A stretch of DNA of 26,343 nucleotides from IMG/VR virus record IMGVR_UViG_3300027797_000118, positions 1 through 26,343 of that record. One strand, written 5' to 3'. Of the stretch, positions 15,756 to 23,915 are shown one piece after another. The stretch's first letter is position 1. Every line of letters begins with the position of its first letter. The position numbers and the translations under genes are program-made. The stretch comes from a virus. Under the pieces are notes generated by a model. The model was given only the letters and a program-made list of their open reading frames with translations. It was not told where the DNA came from and searched no databases.

Positions 15756-16765
15756 TGGAAAACGGAATACATAATGGATTAGTAGTAGGTTCATCTAAGG
15801 GGTCTTATGATGGGTTGAGTGGAGGTTATCTTAACCTCCTAACTAATCGTTGGAATTCATTAAATCCAAATGATATTGATGACCCAAGATATAAACCCGT
15901 ATTTTATGTAAATGCGGATAATTGTGCCACAACTAATAACCAAGCGACTATTCTATATAATCAGATTGATAAAAGGTCTAATGATATCTTCCCACCTTAT
16001 GAGAATATCTTTACTCAAGCTGGAACATCATTCTGTCCTAAATTAGTAATAGGTGGTTTGGGTGGTAAAAATTATTTAGATTTTCAAACCAATGCTTCAT
16101 ATTATATGTTATCAGCGAATGTTACTGCCGCTCCAATGTATTACTCAGTCACATCACCAAATATTGGTAGTGGTAGAGGATTTACTTATATGATGGTAGT
16201 TAAAAGAAAACCTGGAGCGACATATACTTTATTTGATGGAAGGGATAGTAGTTCATTACCAACTCCAAATGATATCTTAATAGAAGTGAATTCTGCTGGT
16301 AGATTAACTTTTGAATTAGGTGGAGGAAGTGCTGGTTCTGTTACTTTATTATCGGGGACTGCTGGTGTTGATTTACTTAATGATTTTAGTTTAGTAACAA
16401 TTAAACACCAATTAAGAATTGATGGTGGTCTTTTACCTCCAACTCAAGCAACTATTGGTAATAAATTTTATGGTAACCCAAGAGATGCCAGAGTTGGAGG
16501 TAATTCTTGTGCTTTAGACATATACGTAAATGGTAACGAACAACCTAAAATTATTACTACTTCAACATATACTAATGCTGACTACAATAGTGATGGTAGT
16601 TATAGAATGTTTGATAGACAAATCTCTATTGGTAATAAGGCATCAACCTATGCCACAAGTGGAACTCACATCGCTATGGTATTAATGATACCATCATACA
16701 TCAGTAGAGCATTACAAACAAGGTTGGAGAACTATTTTAGATACTATTATAATAGACCATTTTAA
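15755..16765 (+). CDS. lectin-like (LamG/concanavalin A-type) tail protein, putative receptor-binding
   Basis: The product has 336 residues. After a short N-terminal part with SSKGSYDGLSGGYLNLL, the body (about residues 45-336) has the strand-rich order of a concanavalin A-like lectin/glucanase fold: KPVFYVNADN, GGKNYLDFQTN, FTYMMVVKRKPG, ITTSTYTNADYNSDGS and MFDRQISIGNK. The end IAMVLMIPSYIS...QTRLENYFRYYYNRPF is a strong hallmark, because this fold's phage versions often finish with a helix of the form 'xxxExYLxxKY'. Such domains usually bind glycans. Following two fibres, it is a good candidate for host-surface recognition. A perfect 8-bp inverted repeat lies early in the coding sequence at 15821-15839. 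Confidence 0.65.
   Translation: MENGIHNGLVVGSSKGSYDGLSGGYLNLLTNRWNSLNPNDIDDPRYKPVFYVNADNCATTNNQATILYNQIDKRSNDIFPPYENIFTQAGTSFCPKLVIGGLGGKNYLDFQTNASYYMLSANVTAAPMYYSVTSPNIGSGRGFTYMMVVKRKPGATYTLFDGRDSSSLPTPNDILIEVNSAGRLTFELGGGSAGSVTLLSGTAGVDLLNDFSLVTIKHQLRIDGGLLPPTQATIGNKFYGNPRDARVGGNSCALDIYVNGNEQPKIITTSTYTNADYNSDGSYRMFDRQISIGNKASTYATSGTHIAMVLMIPSYISRALQTRLENYFRYYYNRPF
15821..15839 (+). other. 8-bp perfect inverted repeat inside the lectin-like gene
   Basis: GGAGGTTA (15821-15828), a loop of three bases, and TAACCTCC (15832-15839) form a perfect hairpin 66 bases after the ATG at 15755. No T-run follows, so it is not a standard terminator. It may be chance or may modulate translation. Confidence 0.4.
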
Positions 16766-16767
16766 TT

Positions 16768-16941
16768 ATGACATATACAATTAAACAAGAATATATGGGG
16801 ACTATCTTGGAGATACAATCATATAGATATGATAATAAAATATTTGATACTAATTTAGTTGACCCCTCCGAATATGAGAAGTATTTCAATGAGGGTTTTG
16901 ATTGGGCGTTTGACGTTACCAATTCAAGTATCAACTTCTAA
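16768..16941 (+). CDS. small conserved-type phage protein upstream of the tape measure
   Basis: A 57-residue open frame from the ATG at 16768 to TAA at 16939-16941 fills the gap between the lectin-like gene and the tape measure gene. Its sequence (MTYTIKQEYMGTILEIQSYR, LVDPSEYEKYFNEGFDWAFD) has a beta start and a helical end with 'P-x-x-Y-x-x-Y-F-x-x-G-F/L-x-x-x-F', a pattern I recognise from very small proteins found beside head-tail or tail genes in Bacteroidota phages. It starts two bases after the lectin-like gene's stop. Function unknown. The minus strand has an overlapping frame here that looks like a shadow. Codon use (many TAT, GAT, AAT) matches neighbours, which supports it being real. 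Confidence 0.65.
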   Translation: MTYTIKQEYMGTILEIQSYRYDNKIFDTNLVDPSEYEKYFNEGFDWAFDVTNSSINF

Positions 16942-16986
16942 TAATCAATTTCAAAGTAACATATACTTTAGTATAAATAGAATACT

Positions 16987-19900
16987 ATGGCTGAAGAAAA
17001 AGATATTAACATAAAAATATTAATAGATGCTGCTGATGCAGCGAAATCCGTTGGACAAACAAGAAAAGCGTTAAAGGACTTATTAGTCGCAGCTCAAAAT
17101 GTGTCTGAGGGTAGTCAAGCGTTTAACGACATCAACAAAGCGGCTGGTTCATTAAAAGATAAAATTGGTGACTTACAAGCGAATGTTAAATTCTTCGCTG
17201 ATGACTTACGTGGATTGACTGCCGCTAATGAGATAGCTCAAGGTATTGCCGCTTCATTTGGATTGGTGACTTCAGCATTTGAGGTTTTGGGATTATCAAC
17301 TCAGAGTGCTGAGGAAGCGACTAAGAAATTAATCATCGTAACCACAACAATCAACTCCCTTCAAACAATTGGGGCATTAATCCAAAAGGAAAGTGCTGCC
17401 AATATCGGTTTGACTAATATCGCTCGTGCCATTGGTATCAACTTGGTGGTAGCTGAGACAACCGCAACTGAGGGTCTTACATTAGCTCAGAAGGCGTTAA
17501 ATCTTGTAATGAAGGTTTCACCTATGGGAATACTATTGGGTGTCGTTACCGCTCTTATTGGAGCTTATACTTTATTAACTAATAAAACTGAGAAACAAGA
17601 AAAAGCTGAGAAACAAGCGGCAGAACAGAAGAAGGCGTTAGCTGAAGCTGAAAAAGAGTATGTTGAATTTATGGGTAAGGAAGGTTCAAGTTACTTATTG
17701 TTAATAGAACAATTAAAAGTTACTAACCCCCTATCTAAGGATAGAAAGGATTTGATTGATAAAATCAACTCAACATATGGAACAACATTAAAAAACTTAT
17801 CTGATGAGACCTTATTCCAAAACCAAGTTAATAAGTCATTGGATGAGTATATTCAATTCTTAAAGGTTAAATACTCATTACAAGTTAATGAAGAAAAGAT
17901 ACAAAAATACTTAGGTGAACAAGCTAAGTTGGAGGATAAATTACTTAAATTACAAAAACAAAAATTACTTAGTCAAACCAATTATGATGTTTTAACAAAG
18001 GGATTACAAGATTTCAATATGGCTCAAGCTGAAGAGGCGAGTGGATTAGCTAATGTTAAAAATGAAATCTCTGATGTTGAAGGTAAATTAAAATCAGTTC
18101 AAGGAGCGTTAAAAGTTGTTGTTAGTAGAGCGATTACTGATACCAATACAATCAATTCAACGGGGTTAAGAACCACTGCTGAAACGATTGATAAGGGTAG
18201 TAAGAAAGTTACTAATGTTAATAAAAAACTTGAAGAAGAGAATAAAAGAATTCTTGATGCTCTTATCCAATCACAAGTTGATGCTTTGGAGAAATTAAAA
18301 CTAATCACTATTGAAATAAATTCTGAGAGTGTTAAACCTAAAATAATTGAGGACTTAACTGATTTAGATACTAAATTAAAAAGTATTAAAGATACTCCAA
18401 AAGACCTTATCCCCAATATCAATGCTTTTAGTGAAGCGTATAAAATTGGTATTCAAGAAAACATTGGTGTATTAGATGAGTTTGGGGCTAAGTTTGATGG
18501 TGTAAGAAAAAGATTAAGTGCTGGGTTCTTTGGTAAAAGGGATGAGTTTGTTAAATCAATACAAGAGATTAGAAAGGAGTTTGAGAATGCTGAACCAGCA
18601 CAATTAAACTATATCAATACAATCACCGAAAGTTATTTAAAAGTTAAAGATATTATCACACCATTAGCTTTAGATAGGATGACGATTGGTGTTGATATTG
18701 ATGGTGTTAAAACACAATTAAAGGGACAAGAAGAAATCTTAGGACAATACTTTGAAAACATTAAAGATAAATTACAATTTGAAGGATTAGAGTTATTTAA
18801 GGTTGATGAAAAAAGTATTAAAGAAACATTTACTCAGATTGATGACGTTACTATATCGGTTGCTGATAAGGTAAAAACATTAAATCAAATTCAAATTACT
18901 GGTAAGGAAGAATTAATTAAATTAAATAAACGATTAATTGAAGAAGAAAAAACCTTAATTGACGAACAATCAAAGGGTTTAGATACAACGGCAACAGAGA
19001 CATATATTACAGACGTTAAGAGTGGAATTAAGACATTAGAGGATGGTATTAAAACAATTCAAACAACTATTAAAACTAAAGATTTTAATGTATTAAGAGA
19101 GTTATTTCCAGCTAAGAATTATACTGAGATTACAGATAATTTAGCATCAATTAGAAAACAAATTATTGATTTTAATACTAAAGAATTTATAACGGAATAC
19201 CCAATGGCTAATACCGCTGAAGGTATTAGTCAATCTAAAAAGTTATTTGGTGAGTATTTAGAAGAGTTTGAGAAAGGTGTTATAGTAACAACAAAAAACG
19301 AAAATGCGGTAAGAGCATACACATTCCAAATACAAGAACTTGGGAAGGAATTTGGTAAAACAACCTCTGATATTGATTTATTCTTCACTGCTATTGAGAA
19401 AGATATTACCAATCTTAAACTTCAAGATTTTGATTTTAGTAAGTTAAAAACATCTTATAAAGATTTTATTGATACTTCAAAAGAGAACGATAAAACATTC
19501 GGTCAAAACGTTAAAAACTTTCTTGGTATATTCCCCGATGAAGTCGCTAAGGGTAATTTAGAAGCAACATTAGAGAATAAAAATTTCTTACAAAAGAATA
19601 CTTTATTAATTAATGATTTCTTAATTAAGAATGGGGTATCAGCTGAGTTATTAGCTAAGTTATCAACAGACCAAATCAAGAAGTTAAATAAGTTATTCCT
19701 TAAAGAAAGTATTAAAACTGATGATGATAGTTTAAAAGATAGAAGAGCGAAATATTTAGATTTCTACTCATCATTGGCTTCATCAATAATTAGTATTATG
19801 AATAATATTAGTGATAATATAACTGATAGTAATGTTAGTGTTATCACTAATGCTAAGGATGCCGCTTTGACCGCTTTTGATGAGGAAACTCAAGCGTATG

Positions 19901-20523
19901 AGGATATGAATTCTGATATGTCAAATGCCGATAAGGCGAAGTTGGATAAGGATAGAGCTAGAGCTAAAGAACGTGAAATAATTCAAAAAGAGTATGATGA
20001 TAAAATAAGAGAAGCTGAATATAAAGGTGAAGTTAGAAAGTGGGAATATGCTATGGTTGAAGCTGGTGTTCAAGCGACATTATCAGTTTTAAAGGCATCA
20101 CCTAACCCATTTGGTATGGCAGCGGCAGCAATCTTAGGGACATTATCGGTAGCGGCAATCGCTTCAAATCCCCCTCAGAAATTGGCAACGGGTGGTATGG
20201 TTAAAGGACCTGGTAGTGGAACATCAGATAGTGTTCCAACATTATTATCAAATGGTGAAAGTGTTATCAATGCTAAATCAACCAAAATGTTCTTACCAAT
20301 GTTAGACCAAATTAACCAAGCTGGTGGTGGAGCTCCATTACTTAAATCATCACCAATGATGGCGATGGGAGGTGTAGTTCAACAAACAAACATTGATACC
20401 ACACGTTTGGAGAACTTAATTGCTCAAATGATGGATAGACCTATCAAGACATACGTTGTATCATCAGATATGACTAATTCCCAAAATAAGGATAATAGAA
20501 TTAAACAACGAACAACATTCTAA
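16987..20523 (+). CDS. tail tape measure protein
   Basis: The product is 1178 residues, mostly alpha-helical with long Lys/Glu/Leu/Ile coiled-coil stretches (about residues 200-1000). There is a hydrophobic segment at about 180-198 (MGILLGVVTALIGAYTLL), an Ala-rich hydrophobic segment at about 1035-1062, and then GGMVKGPGSGTSDSVPTLLS (from about 1069), a C-terminal signature very common in phage tape measure proteins. It sets tail length, is threaded through the tube and helps DNA enter the cell. At the usual 1.5 angstrom per helical residue this would allow a tail of up to roughly 175 nm, so a long-tailed siphophage is likely. Unlike in many phages, the tail chaperone gene is not immediately upstream but about 11 kb away. 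Confidence 0.93.
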   Translation: MAEEKDINIKILIDAADAAKSVGQTRKALKDLLVAAQNVSEGSQAFNDINKAAGSLKDKIGDLQANVKFFADDLRGLTAANEIAQGIAASFGLVTSAFEVLGLSTQSAEEATKKLIIVTTTINSLQTIGALIQKESAANIGLTNIARAIGINLVVAETTATEGLTLAQKALNLVMKVSPMGILLGVVTALIGAYTLLTNKTEKQEKAEKQAAEQKKALAEAEKEYVEFMGKEGSSYLLLIEQLKVTNPLSKDRKDLIDKINSTYGTTLKNLSDETLFQNQVNKSLDEYIQFLKVKYSLQVNEEKIQKYLGEQAKLEDKLLKLQKQKLLSQTNYDVLTKGLQDFNMAQAEEASGLANVKNEISDVEGKLKSVQGALKVVVSRAITDTNTINSTGLRTTAETIDKGSKKVTNVNKKLEEENKRILDALIQSQVDALEKLKLITIEINSESVKPKIIEDLTDLDTKLKSIKDTPKDLIPNINAFSEAYKIGIQENIGVLDEFGAKFDGVRKRLSAGFFGKRDEFVKSIQEIRKEFENAEPAQLNYINTITESYLKVKDIITPLALDRMTIGVDIDGVKTQLKGQEEILGQYFENIKDKLQFEGLELFKVDEKSIKETFTQIDDVTISVADKVKTLNQIQITGKEELIKLNKRLIEEEKTLIDEQSKGLDTTATETYITDVKSGIKTLEDGIKTIQTTIKTKDFNVLRELFPAKNYTEITDNLASIRKQIIDFNTKEFITEYPMANTAEGISQSKKLFGEYLEEFEKGVIVTTKNENAVRAYTFQIQELGKEFGKTTSDIDLFFTAIEKDITNLKLQDFDFSKLKTSYKDFIDTSKENDKTFGQNVKNFLGIFPDEVAKGNLEATLENKNFLQKNTLLINDFLIKNGVSAELLAKLSTDQIKKLNKLFLKESIKTDDDSLKDRRAKYLDFYSSLASSIISIMNNISDNITDSNVSVITNAKDAALTAFDEETQAYEDMNSDMSNADKAKLDKDRARAKEREIIQKEYDDKIREAEYKGEVRKWEYAMVEAGVQATLSVLKASPNPFGMAAAAILGTLSVAAIASNPPQKLATGGMVKGPGSGTSDSVPTLLSNGESVINAKSTKMFLPMLDQINQAGGGAPLLKSSPMMAMGGVVQQTNIDTTRLENLIAQMMDRPIKTYVVSSDMTNSQNKDNRIKQRTTF

Positions 20524-20558
20524 TATCTACAAATAAATGAAACTAAATATTTAATGTT

Positions 20559-21632
20559 ATGAATAAATTACCTTTATATAGAATTGTAGTAAACCCAAAT
20601 GATGAGAGTGGAGTTTACTCAGTGTCATTGGTAGACGAACCAGCAATTGAGGTAGATTGGATTAAACTATCTAAAATGATTGAAGTTAAATTCTCTGCCA
20701 ATAAAGATAAACAATTACTTTATGGTCCATTACTAATTCCCGATAAAATGATTTATCGTAGGGATGATAATGGGACTGAATACAACATTGTATTTGATAA
20801 AGAAACGATTGAATTAATCGCTGACAAATATAATAAGAATAAGTTTAATGATGTATTCAACTTCCAACATTCAGACAAGATGGTTGAAGCTTATTTAAAA
20901 GAGAATTGGATTGTAGGTCAGATTGATAAATCACAAAACTATGGATTTGAATTACCCGAAGGAACTTGGTTCGGAGCGGTTAAAGTTGAAGACCAAAACT
21001 TTTGGAATGATTATGTATCCAATGGAGAAGTAAAAGGTTTCTCAGTTGAACTTAAATGTGATGTTGAGTTGGTTGAATTATCAGCACATAATAAAATAAA
21101 TATAAATATAAATCTAATGGAAATTAAAAGAAAAGATGGTGTAGTAATATACTACGATGGTGACTTAGGAGTTGGAACTCAATTGTTCTTAGACCCAGAA
21201 ATGACACAATTAGCACCCGAAGGTGAACACGAATTGGAAGATGGTAGTGTAGTTGTTATTGATGCTGAAGCTAAAATAGTTGAAGTATCATCATCAGAAG
21301 AAGAAGTTGTTGAAGAAGAAATGTCAACTGAAGAAGAAGTTGTTGTTGAACCTACAACTGAAAAATTAACTAATGAAGAAGTTTTAACAATAGTTCAACC
21401 TTTATTTGATGAATTTAAAAACGCTTATGCTGAATTAGAGGCGAAAGTCGCTGAGTTGGAAGCTAAGTTAACTGAAGCTAAAAAAGTTGAAGAAGAGTTA
21501 TCAACTAAAGTTGAAACTTTATCTAAAACTGCTGGAGCGGATACTATCTCTAAGAAAGATGATAGAAGTGAAAAACAACTTAAAAACGATGAGTTCATCT
21601 TATCAAGAGTAAGAGCATTCTCAAAACATTAA
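20559..21632 (+). CDS. XkdF-like prohead protease fused to acidic coiled-coil scaffold
   Basis: The product has 357 residues. Residues 1-185 form the protease: the start LYRIVVNPNDESGVYSVSLVDEPAIEVDWI is typical of the XkdF-like group, with a likely catalytic histidine H104 (NFQHSDKMVEAYL) and serine S162 (VKGFSVEL), the latter being the usual 'KGFSVE' motif. Residues 187-245 form a small beta domain (DGVVIYYDGDLGVGTQLFLD, LEDGSVVVIDAEAKIVEV). An acidic linker (about 244-267) leads to a coiled coil (about 285-322, AELEAKVAELEAKL) and a basic end, as expected of an internal scaffold. The protease trims scaffold and capsid during head maturation. It is two bases from the next gene and upstream of the capsid gene. 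An internal start at 21117 may yield the scaffold alone. Confidence 0.85.
   Translation: MNKLPLYRIVVNPNDESGVYSVSLVDEPAIEVDWIKLSKMIEVKFSANKDKQLLYGPLLIPDKMIYRRDDNGTEYNIVFDKETIELIADKYNKNKFNDVFNFQHSDKMVEAYLKENWIVGQIDKSQNYGFELPEGTWFGAVKVEDQNFWNDYVSNGEVKGFSVELKCDVELVELSAHNKINININLMEIKRKDGVVIYYDGDLGVGTQLFLDPEMTQLAPEGEHELEDGSVVVIDAEAKIVEVSSSEEEVVEEEMSTEEEVVVEPTTEKLTNEEVLTIVQPLFDEFKNAYAELEAKVAELEAKLTEAKKVEEELSTKVETLSKTAGADTISKKDDRSEKQLKNDEFILSRVRAFSKH
21117..21632 (+). CDS. predicted internal in-frame start: free scaffold protein (Nu3-like arrangement)
   Basis: Codon 187 of the protease-scaffold gene is an ATG preceded by aaataaatataaatataaat within 21092-21111, an A/T-rich stretch that looks just like the leaders in front of this phage's real starts and encodes an odd linker (NKININININL-like). 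Translation from here would give about 171 residues: the small beta domain, acidic linker and coiled coil without the protease. This copies the lambda C/Nu3 arrangement, where the scaffold is made in excess from an internal start. It is an inference from the leader and domain boundary, not proved. Confidence 0.45.
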   Translation: MEIKRKDGVVIYYDGDLGVGTQLFLDPEMTQLAPEGEHELEDGSVVVIDAEAKIVEVSSSEEEVVEEEMSTEEEVVVEPTTEKLTNEEVLTIVQPLFDEFKNAYAELEAKVAELEAKLTEAKKVEEELSTKVETLSKTAGADTISKKDDRSEKQLKNDEFILSRVRAFSKH

Positions 21633-21634
21633 TT

Positions 21635-22243
21635 ATGTGTCAGAATATCAAATTTGGATTAAATATGGATAACTTTGACCCCCAATCAAGGGGGTTAAAC
21701 ATCCTATCATCAGATTTGGAACAACATTATTTATCAGTGTTGGAAGACGATACTTTATTTATAAGTTTTGAAGAGTTAGGTATTACTGAAGAACAAGTAA
21801 ATGACCCACAATATTACGTAAGAGTTGGTGGTATTGATGATGTAGAACACGGAGATAACATTGAGTTCGCAGCAACTAAAGTAATTAACCTATACAGATA
21901 TATTTCTGATGAGTATGGTTCAACTAATGTTGGTCCTAATAGTCGTAATTTCTGTATTAAGTTAGTTAATCGTTCAAGTTTATCAATGTTACCATACCAA
22001 TCAATTATATCATTAAACTCAACTAATCCAGGTCAAGGTCCAAATGGGGTTGACACATACTCAATTTTTGATTGGCGTGGAGGAGCAAGATGTAAACATT
22101 ATTGGGTTAAATACTTCTATCAACAAGATACTAAAAATTTAGTGATAGCTCCTAAATCAGAACAACCTACACAAGTTGGTAATGGTAATGTTCCAAATAT
22201 CCCCGAAAGTAAAAGAAGAGAAGGATGGGGAACTTCTAAATAA
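21635..22243 (+). CDS. Cys/His-containing head-associated protein (putative)
   Basis: This 202-residue protein begins two bases after the protease gene's stop; an ATG at 21665 is a possible alternative start. The core (about residues 100-170) has NFCIKLVNRSS, then MLPYQSIISLN, then YSIFDWRGGARCKHYWVKYFY. The spacing of a first FC, a beta hairpin and a final GGxxCxHxW resembles a small putative zinc-binding domain seen at the C-terminus of MuF-type head morphogenesis proteins, where CRHxW is common. That resemblance is from memory and the rest of a MuF protein is absent. The C-terminal tail is polar (ESKRREGWGTSK). Lying between the protease and the capsid genes, it is likely a minor head component. 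A strong hairpin occurs in its 5' coding region (21674-21699). Confidence 0.55.
   Translation: MCQNIKFGLNMDNFDPQSRGLNILSSDLEQHYLSVLEDDTLFISFEELGITEEQVNDPQYYVRVGGIDDVEHGDNIEFAATKVINLYRYISDEYGSTNVGPNSRNFCIKLVNRSSLSMLPYQSIISLNSTNPGQGPNGVDTYSIFDWRGGARCKHYWVKYFYQQDTKNLVIAPKSEQPTQVGNGNVPNIPESKRREGWGTSK
21674..21699 (+). other. GC-rich hairpin in the 5' coding region of the Cys/His protein
   Basis: TTTGACCCCC, loop AATCAA, GGGGGTTAAA form a 10-pair stem with one G-U pair. It is about 40 bases after the ATG at 21635 and nine bases after the alternative ATG at 21665. There is no T-run. Its strength stands out in such an A/T-rich genome. Confidence 0.45.
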
Positions 22244-22330
22244 TAAAAATCTACGAATATAACTACAAATATAATTTCATTTATAATCGTAAAAATAAAA
22301 AATAAATAATAAAAAATAAAAAGTTAAAAA
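22244..22330 (+). promoter_or_regulatory. A-rich leader of the major capsid gene
   Basis: These 87 bases before the capsid start are almost pure A/T. They contain tctacgaatataactacaaa (22251-22270), then tataatttcatttataatcg (candidate -10-like TATAAT at 22268-22273 and 22282-22287), and then an A-rich run with no C up to the ATG. A strong promoter plus an unstructured ribosome-loading leader would suit the most abundant virion protein. No Shine-Dalgarno sequence is visible. Confidence 0.45.
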
Positions 22331-23242
22331 ATGAAAGATTTCAAATTAACATTTACAAACAACACGACTTACTACGGAAAAGATGCTGAAGGGTTTTACT
22401 CAACTGCATTGTTAGAAGCGTCAACGGCTAAAAACTTTAGATTAATTCCTAATGTTAAGTCAAAAATTAAATTAGCGTCATTAGATATGGGGACTTTGTT
22501 ACAAGACGAAAGTTGTTCGTTCTCTAATACGGGTGAAGGAACATTGGCTCAAAAATCATTTGAGGTTTGTTCTATGAAAGTTAACTTAGCTTATTGTGTT
22601 AACACATTAGAAACTTCTTACTTATCTGAATTGATGAGAGCTGGTTCAAACAACTCTGATATCCCAGCTACGGTTGAGGCATATTTGTTGGAACAAGTTG
22701 CTAAGAAAATCGCTCAAGATTTAGAATACTACACTTGGGTTGGAACGGGAGTTACTCAAACATCTTTGTTAACTTGTGATAATGGATTACAAAAACAATT
22801 ATTGGCGGATGCTTCAGTTGTTGACGTAACGTCTTCAGCTTTAACAATTTCAAACATTGTAACTGCTATCTCTAAAGTATATGACGCTCTACCAACTACG
22901 GTTAGAACTAAAGAAGATTTGGCTATCTTTATGAACCCTAAAGCGGCATCTTTATACAGACAATCATTGGCAGCAGCATCAGCTGAAGCTTACTACAGAC
23001 AAGATTTACCATTAACTTTCTTAGGTGTGGAAATCATCGTAGCTAATGGATTAGGTGATAACAAAATGGTAGCTGGAGCAAAATCTAACTTCGTATTGTT
23101 AACTGACTTAGTTTCTGACTTTGAAGAAATCAACATCATCCCACAAAGAGCAATCAGTGGAGCTCCAGAAGTAAGATTTACGGCTCACTTGAAATATGCG
23201 GTAGGATACTTAGTTGGTTCTGAGATTGTATACTTCAACTAA
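22331..23242 (+). CDS. major capsid protein (HK97 fold)
   Basis: The product has 303 residues. Its order matches HK97-fold capsid proteins of Bacteroidota phages: an N-terminal arm (KDFKLTFTNNTTYYGKDAEG), an E-loop-like part, a long spine helix (VEAYLLEQVAKKIAQDLEYY, about residues 115-134), and the P- and A-domain segments (EDLAIFMNPKAASLYRQSL; LTFLGVEIIVANGLGD). The end FTAHLKYAVGYLVGSEIVYF is typical. A delta or scaffold domain is not fused here, in keeping with the separate protease-scaffold gene upstream. The very A-rich leader and the well-placed hairpin after the stop suggest a separately boosted transcript. The next gene starts 80 bases downstream. Confidence 0.9.
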   Translation: MKDFKLTFTNNTTYYGKDAEGFYSTALLEASTAKNFRLIPNVKSKIKLASLDMGTLLQDESCSFSNTGEGTLAQKSFEVCSMKVNLAYCVNTLETSYLSELMRAGSNNSDIPATVEAYLLEQVAKKIAQDLEYYTWVGTGVTQTSLLTCDNGLQKQLLADASVVDVTSSALTISNIVTAISKVYDALPTTVRTKEDLAIFMNPKAASLYRQSLAAASAEAYYRQDLPLTFLGVEIIVANGLGDNKMVAGAKSNFVLLTDLVSDFEEINIIPQRAISGAPEVRFTAHLKYAVGYLVGSEIVYFN

Positions 23243-23259
23243 TCAATACATACAAATTG

Positions 23260-23281
23260 GGGGTAGTTCGTTGACTACCCC
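23260..23281 (+). terminator. GGGGTAGT hairpin after the capsid gene (weak terminator or processing site)
   Basis: GGGGTAGT (23260-23267), loop TCGTTG, ACTACCCC (23274-23281) make a perfect 8-bp stem 17 bases after the capsid stop. Only tattatta follows, not a T-run, so it may attenuate transcription or protect the 3' end of the capsid transcript rather than stop it fully. Confidence 0.55.
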
Positions 23282-23295
23282 TATTATTAAGAAAT

Positions 23296-23315
23296 AATAA
23301 ATTAAATTAAAAATA
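23296..23315 (+). repeat. leader repeat of the tail-tube paralogues, copy 1
   Basis: The 20 bases aataaattaaattaaaaata occur here and, identically, at 23916-23935, exactly 620 bases later, each time shortly before an ATG GCA ATA TG start. The duplication therefore included the 5' leader as well as the gene. Confidence 0.8.
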
Positions 23316-23322
23316 TATAAAA

Positions 23323-23850
23323 ATGGCAATATGTTCGGCATTATCCGCTGGTATCGCAAAGAGTTGTGATACTAACACGGGAGGGATTTTAAAAATGTAT
23401 ATCGCTGACTTTGAAAATGTATCTTCAACCACTGAAGTAAGTGGTGAGATTACAGCAATTTCAATGGTTGGTTCTACTAAGTTTTATGAATTCCAATTCA
23501 ACAGAAATACTTCTTCATTTGAAGAAACAATAAACGTTTCGTTGGAAAACGGAACAACCTTCTTTGAACAAAGAGCGACTTTGGTATTATCAAGACGTGA
23601 AAAATTAAAAAGAGAGGCGATTAAGAAATTGGCTGCTGGTCAGAAACAATTGGCTATCATCGTAAAAGATAGTAATAACTTGTATTGGTTTATCGGTTTG
23701 ACTGATGGAGCAATTCTTCAAGAATTATCGGGTGGTTCGGGTGTCGCTAAGGCAGACGCTAATAACTATCAATTGGTATTTGTAGCTCAAGAACCAGCTC
23801 CAATGCCAGAGGTTGATGACGCTATTATCGCAGCGATTATATCTATCTAA
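23323..23850 (+). CDS. major tail tube-like protein, copy 1
   Basis: The product has 175 residues. The start MAICSALSAGIAKSCDTNTGGILKMYIADF follows a pattern (short Cys-containing beginning, then GGI and a strand) I know from abundant virion proteins of Bacteroidota phages that are thought to be tail tube subunits. The rest is strand-rich, with FYEFQFNRNTSSFEETINVS, a helix REAIKKLAAGQKQLAIIV, NNLYWFIGLTDGAILQEL, and GSGVAKADANNYQLVFVAQE, which fits a tail tube fold with its long hairpin and helix. The leader aataaattaaattaaaaata is shared with copy 2. A strong intrinsic terminator follows the stop. Placement after the capsid rather than before the tail chaperone is unusual, so a head decoration role cannot be ruled out. 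Confidence 0.7.
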   Translation: MAICSALSAGIAKSCDTNTGGILKMYIADFENVSSTTEVSGEITAISMVGSTKFYEFQFNRNTSSFEETINVSLENGTTFFEQRATLVLSRREKLKREAIKKLAAGQKQLAIIVKDSNNLYWFIGLTDGAILQELSGGSGVAKADANNYQLVFVAQEPAPMPEVDDAIIAAIISI

Positions 23851-23871
23851 TAGGTAAAAAAATTAAATATT

Positions 23872-23909
23872 AAAACCCACCGCCTAATCATTGGTGAGTG
23901 GGTTTTTTT
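23872..23909 (+). terminator. intrinsic terminator after tail-tube copy 1
   Basis: AAAACCCAC (23872-23880) pairs with GTGGGTTTT (23898-23906), a 9-bp stem whose 3' arm runs into seven T residues (23903-23909). An inner CACC/GGTG pairing is possible. It lies 21 bases after the stop of copy 1 and before the leader of copy 2, so copy 2 probably has its own promoter or depends on read-through. Confidence 0.85.
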
Positions 23910-23915
23910 ATGACT

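Noticed and set aside
16737-16934. Minus-strand open frame over the small 57-residue gene
   Set aside because: The plus-strand frame at 16768-16941 is better placed (two bases after the preceding stop, continuing the operon) and has a recognisable small-protein pattern.
18099-18422. 107-codon minus-strand open frame in the tape measure gene
   Set aside because: It is a serine/leucine-rich shadow of a Lys/Glu-rich coiled coil on the coding strand.
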